A DNA stretch of 32,689 nt from UBA2210 sp036825195 (GTDB lineage: Bacteria > Desulfobacterota > Syntrophia > Syntrophales > UBA2210). Position numbers and translations under genes: made by a program. Under the pieces are notes generated by a model. It was not told the DNA's origin. It searched no databases and was given only the letters and a program-made list of their open reading frames with translations. The stretch lies in contig DAISYQ010000037.1 in assembly GCA_036825195.1 (NCBI GenBank), positions 1-32,689 on the forward strand. The letters are read 5' to 3'. Below are positions 32,054-32,689 of this stretch, in pieces (positions within the stretch are counted from its first letter, which is position 1; each line of letters starts with the position of its first letter).

Positions 32054-32689
32054 CTACTGTGCTTCTTCCCCGATACCGGTTTTCAGGACCTTCGGGAGGT
32101 ATCTCTGTATGTAATCCTCCTGGATGAGCTTGAGATCTTCTGCCGGGAGCATGGAGAAGATGTTCCATGCAAGCCCAAGTGTCTCTTCAACGGTCCTTCT
32201 TTCCTTTTCCTTCTGGGATATGAATTCCGCCTCGAACCGGTCCGCGGCTTTCAGATATATCCGGTCCCGATCGCTCAATGCCTCGGAGCCGATGACGGTT
32301 GAGATCTCCCGCAGATAGTTCCCCTCCGCGTAGACGGCATACGACTGCATGAATACGTTATTATGGTCCTCCCGCGTGTTCCCCTCGCCGATTCCCTCTT
32401 TCATCATCCGTGATAGCGAGAGGAAGACGTCTATGGGGGGATATATCCTTTTTCTCTCAAGGGCCCTCGACAGGACGATCTGACCCTCGGTTATATATCC
32501 CGTCAGATCGGCTATCGGATGGGTAATGTCGTCATCGGGCATTGTCAGGATAGGTATAATAGTAACAGAGCCCTGCTTGCCGCTTATCCTGCCCGCCCTC
32601 TCATAGAGGGAAGCGAGGTCGGTGTACATGTAGCCCGGATATCCCCTTCTGCTCGGTATTTCACCTCTCATGGCGGCAAGCTCACGGAG
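32054..32689 (-). CDS. V/A-type ATP synthase subunit B, C-terminal part (truncated by window)
   Basis: This gene runs off the right edge; the ORF continues in frame to base 32689 (LRELAAM before the annotated Met). The visible 211 residues match the C-terminal part of the non-catalytic B subunit: GYPGYMYTDLASLYERAGRI, SVTIIPILTMPDDDITHPIA, LTGYITEGQIVLSRALERK, and IYPPIDVFLSLSRMM. It pairs with the catalytic A subunit, which would lie just outside. The nucleotide-binding residues are not visible. It is the first gene seen of the operon leading to D, DUF61, RsbRD_N-like and H-like genes. Confidence 0.93.
   Translation of the reverse strand, partial: LRELAAMRGEIPSRRGYPGYMYTDLASLYERAGRISGKQGSVTIIPILTMPDDDITHPIADLTGYITEGQIVLSRALERKRIYPPIDVFLSLSRMMKEGIGEGNTREDHNNVFMQSYAVYAEGNYLREISTVIGSEALSDRDRIYLKAADRFEAEFISQKEKERRTVEETLGLAWNIFSMLPAEDLKLIQEDYIQRYLPKVLKTGIGEEAQ

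Overview
The window looks like a chromosomal segment from a Desulfobacterota (former Deltaproteobacteria) bacterium, possibly a syntroph or anaerobe related to Syntrophia. This is inferred from gene content: a siroheme decarboxylase, a PxxKW cysteine-rich protein, an incomplete mannose-family PTS, an NtrC-type two-component system, ihfA-merR behind pheT, and both F-type and V/A-type ATPase genes. No rRNA is present and the species cannot be named. I see no transposase, phage gene or CRISPR array.

Layout. (1) 1-3385: nucleotide-sugar genes for surface polysaccharide (gmd tail, GDP-fucose synthase, UDP-glucuronate decarboxylase, DegT aminotransferase). (2) 3529-4313: a ComEA-like HhH protein and a lone siroheme decarboxylase subunit. 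(3) 4371-12565: the F0 sector of an F-type ATP synthase, split in two. atpZ-atpI-atpB end at a hairpin. On the opposite strand lie a small membrane protein, a dCache/PAS histidine kinase, a possible small ORF and an NtrC-type regulator. Then comes the c subunit atpE, followed by a dCache membrane protein with no output domain. A near-consensus sigma-54 promoter precedes atpE, with a 12-bp-arm inverted repeat about 110 bp further upstream, and a strong terminator follows the dCache gene. (4) 12783-14955: a small helical protein, a FlgT-like exported protein, a GNA1162-like lipoprotein and pgsA. (5) 15027-22518: tRNA-Val, then the translation operon thrS-infC-rpmI-rplT-pheS-pheT-ihfA-merR, closed by a strong terminator; infC appears to start at AUA. 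(6) 22592-28595: the PxxKW protein, divergent from PTS IID-HPr-EI and plsB. (7) 28676-32689, minus strand: a V/A-type ATPase operon end (B, D, an archaeal-type DUF61 protein, an RsbRD_N-like protein, a coiled-coil H/G-like subunit), then enolase.

How it fits together. The most interesting part is the F0 region. The sequence suggests, without proving it, that the c-ring gene and its partner dCache protein form a separate sigma-54 transcription unit controlled by the neighbouring sensor kinase/NtrC pair. That would let c-subunit supply respond to an extracytoplasmic signal. A second, V/A-type rotary ATPase is encoded about 20 kb away with unusual accessory genes, so this cell probably tunes two rotary ATPases.
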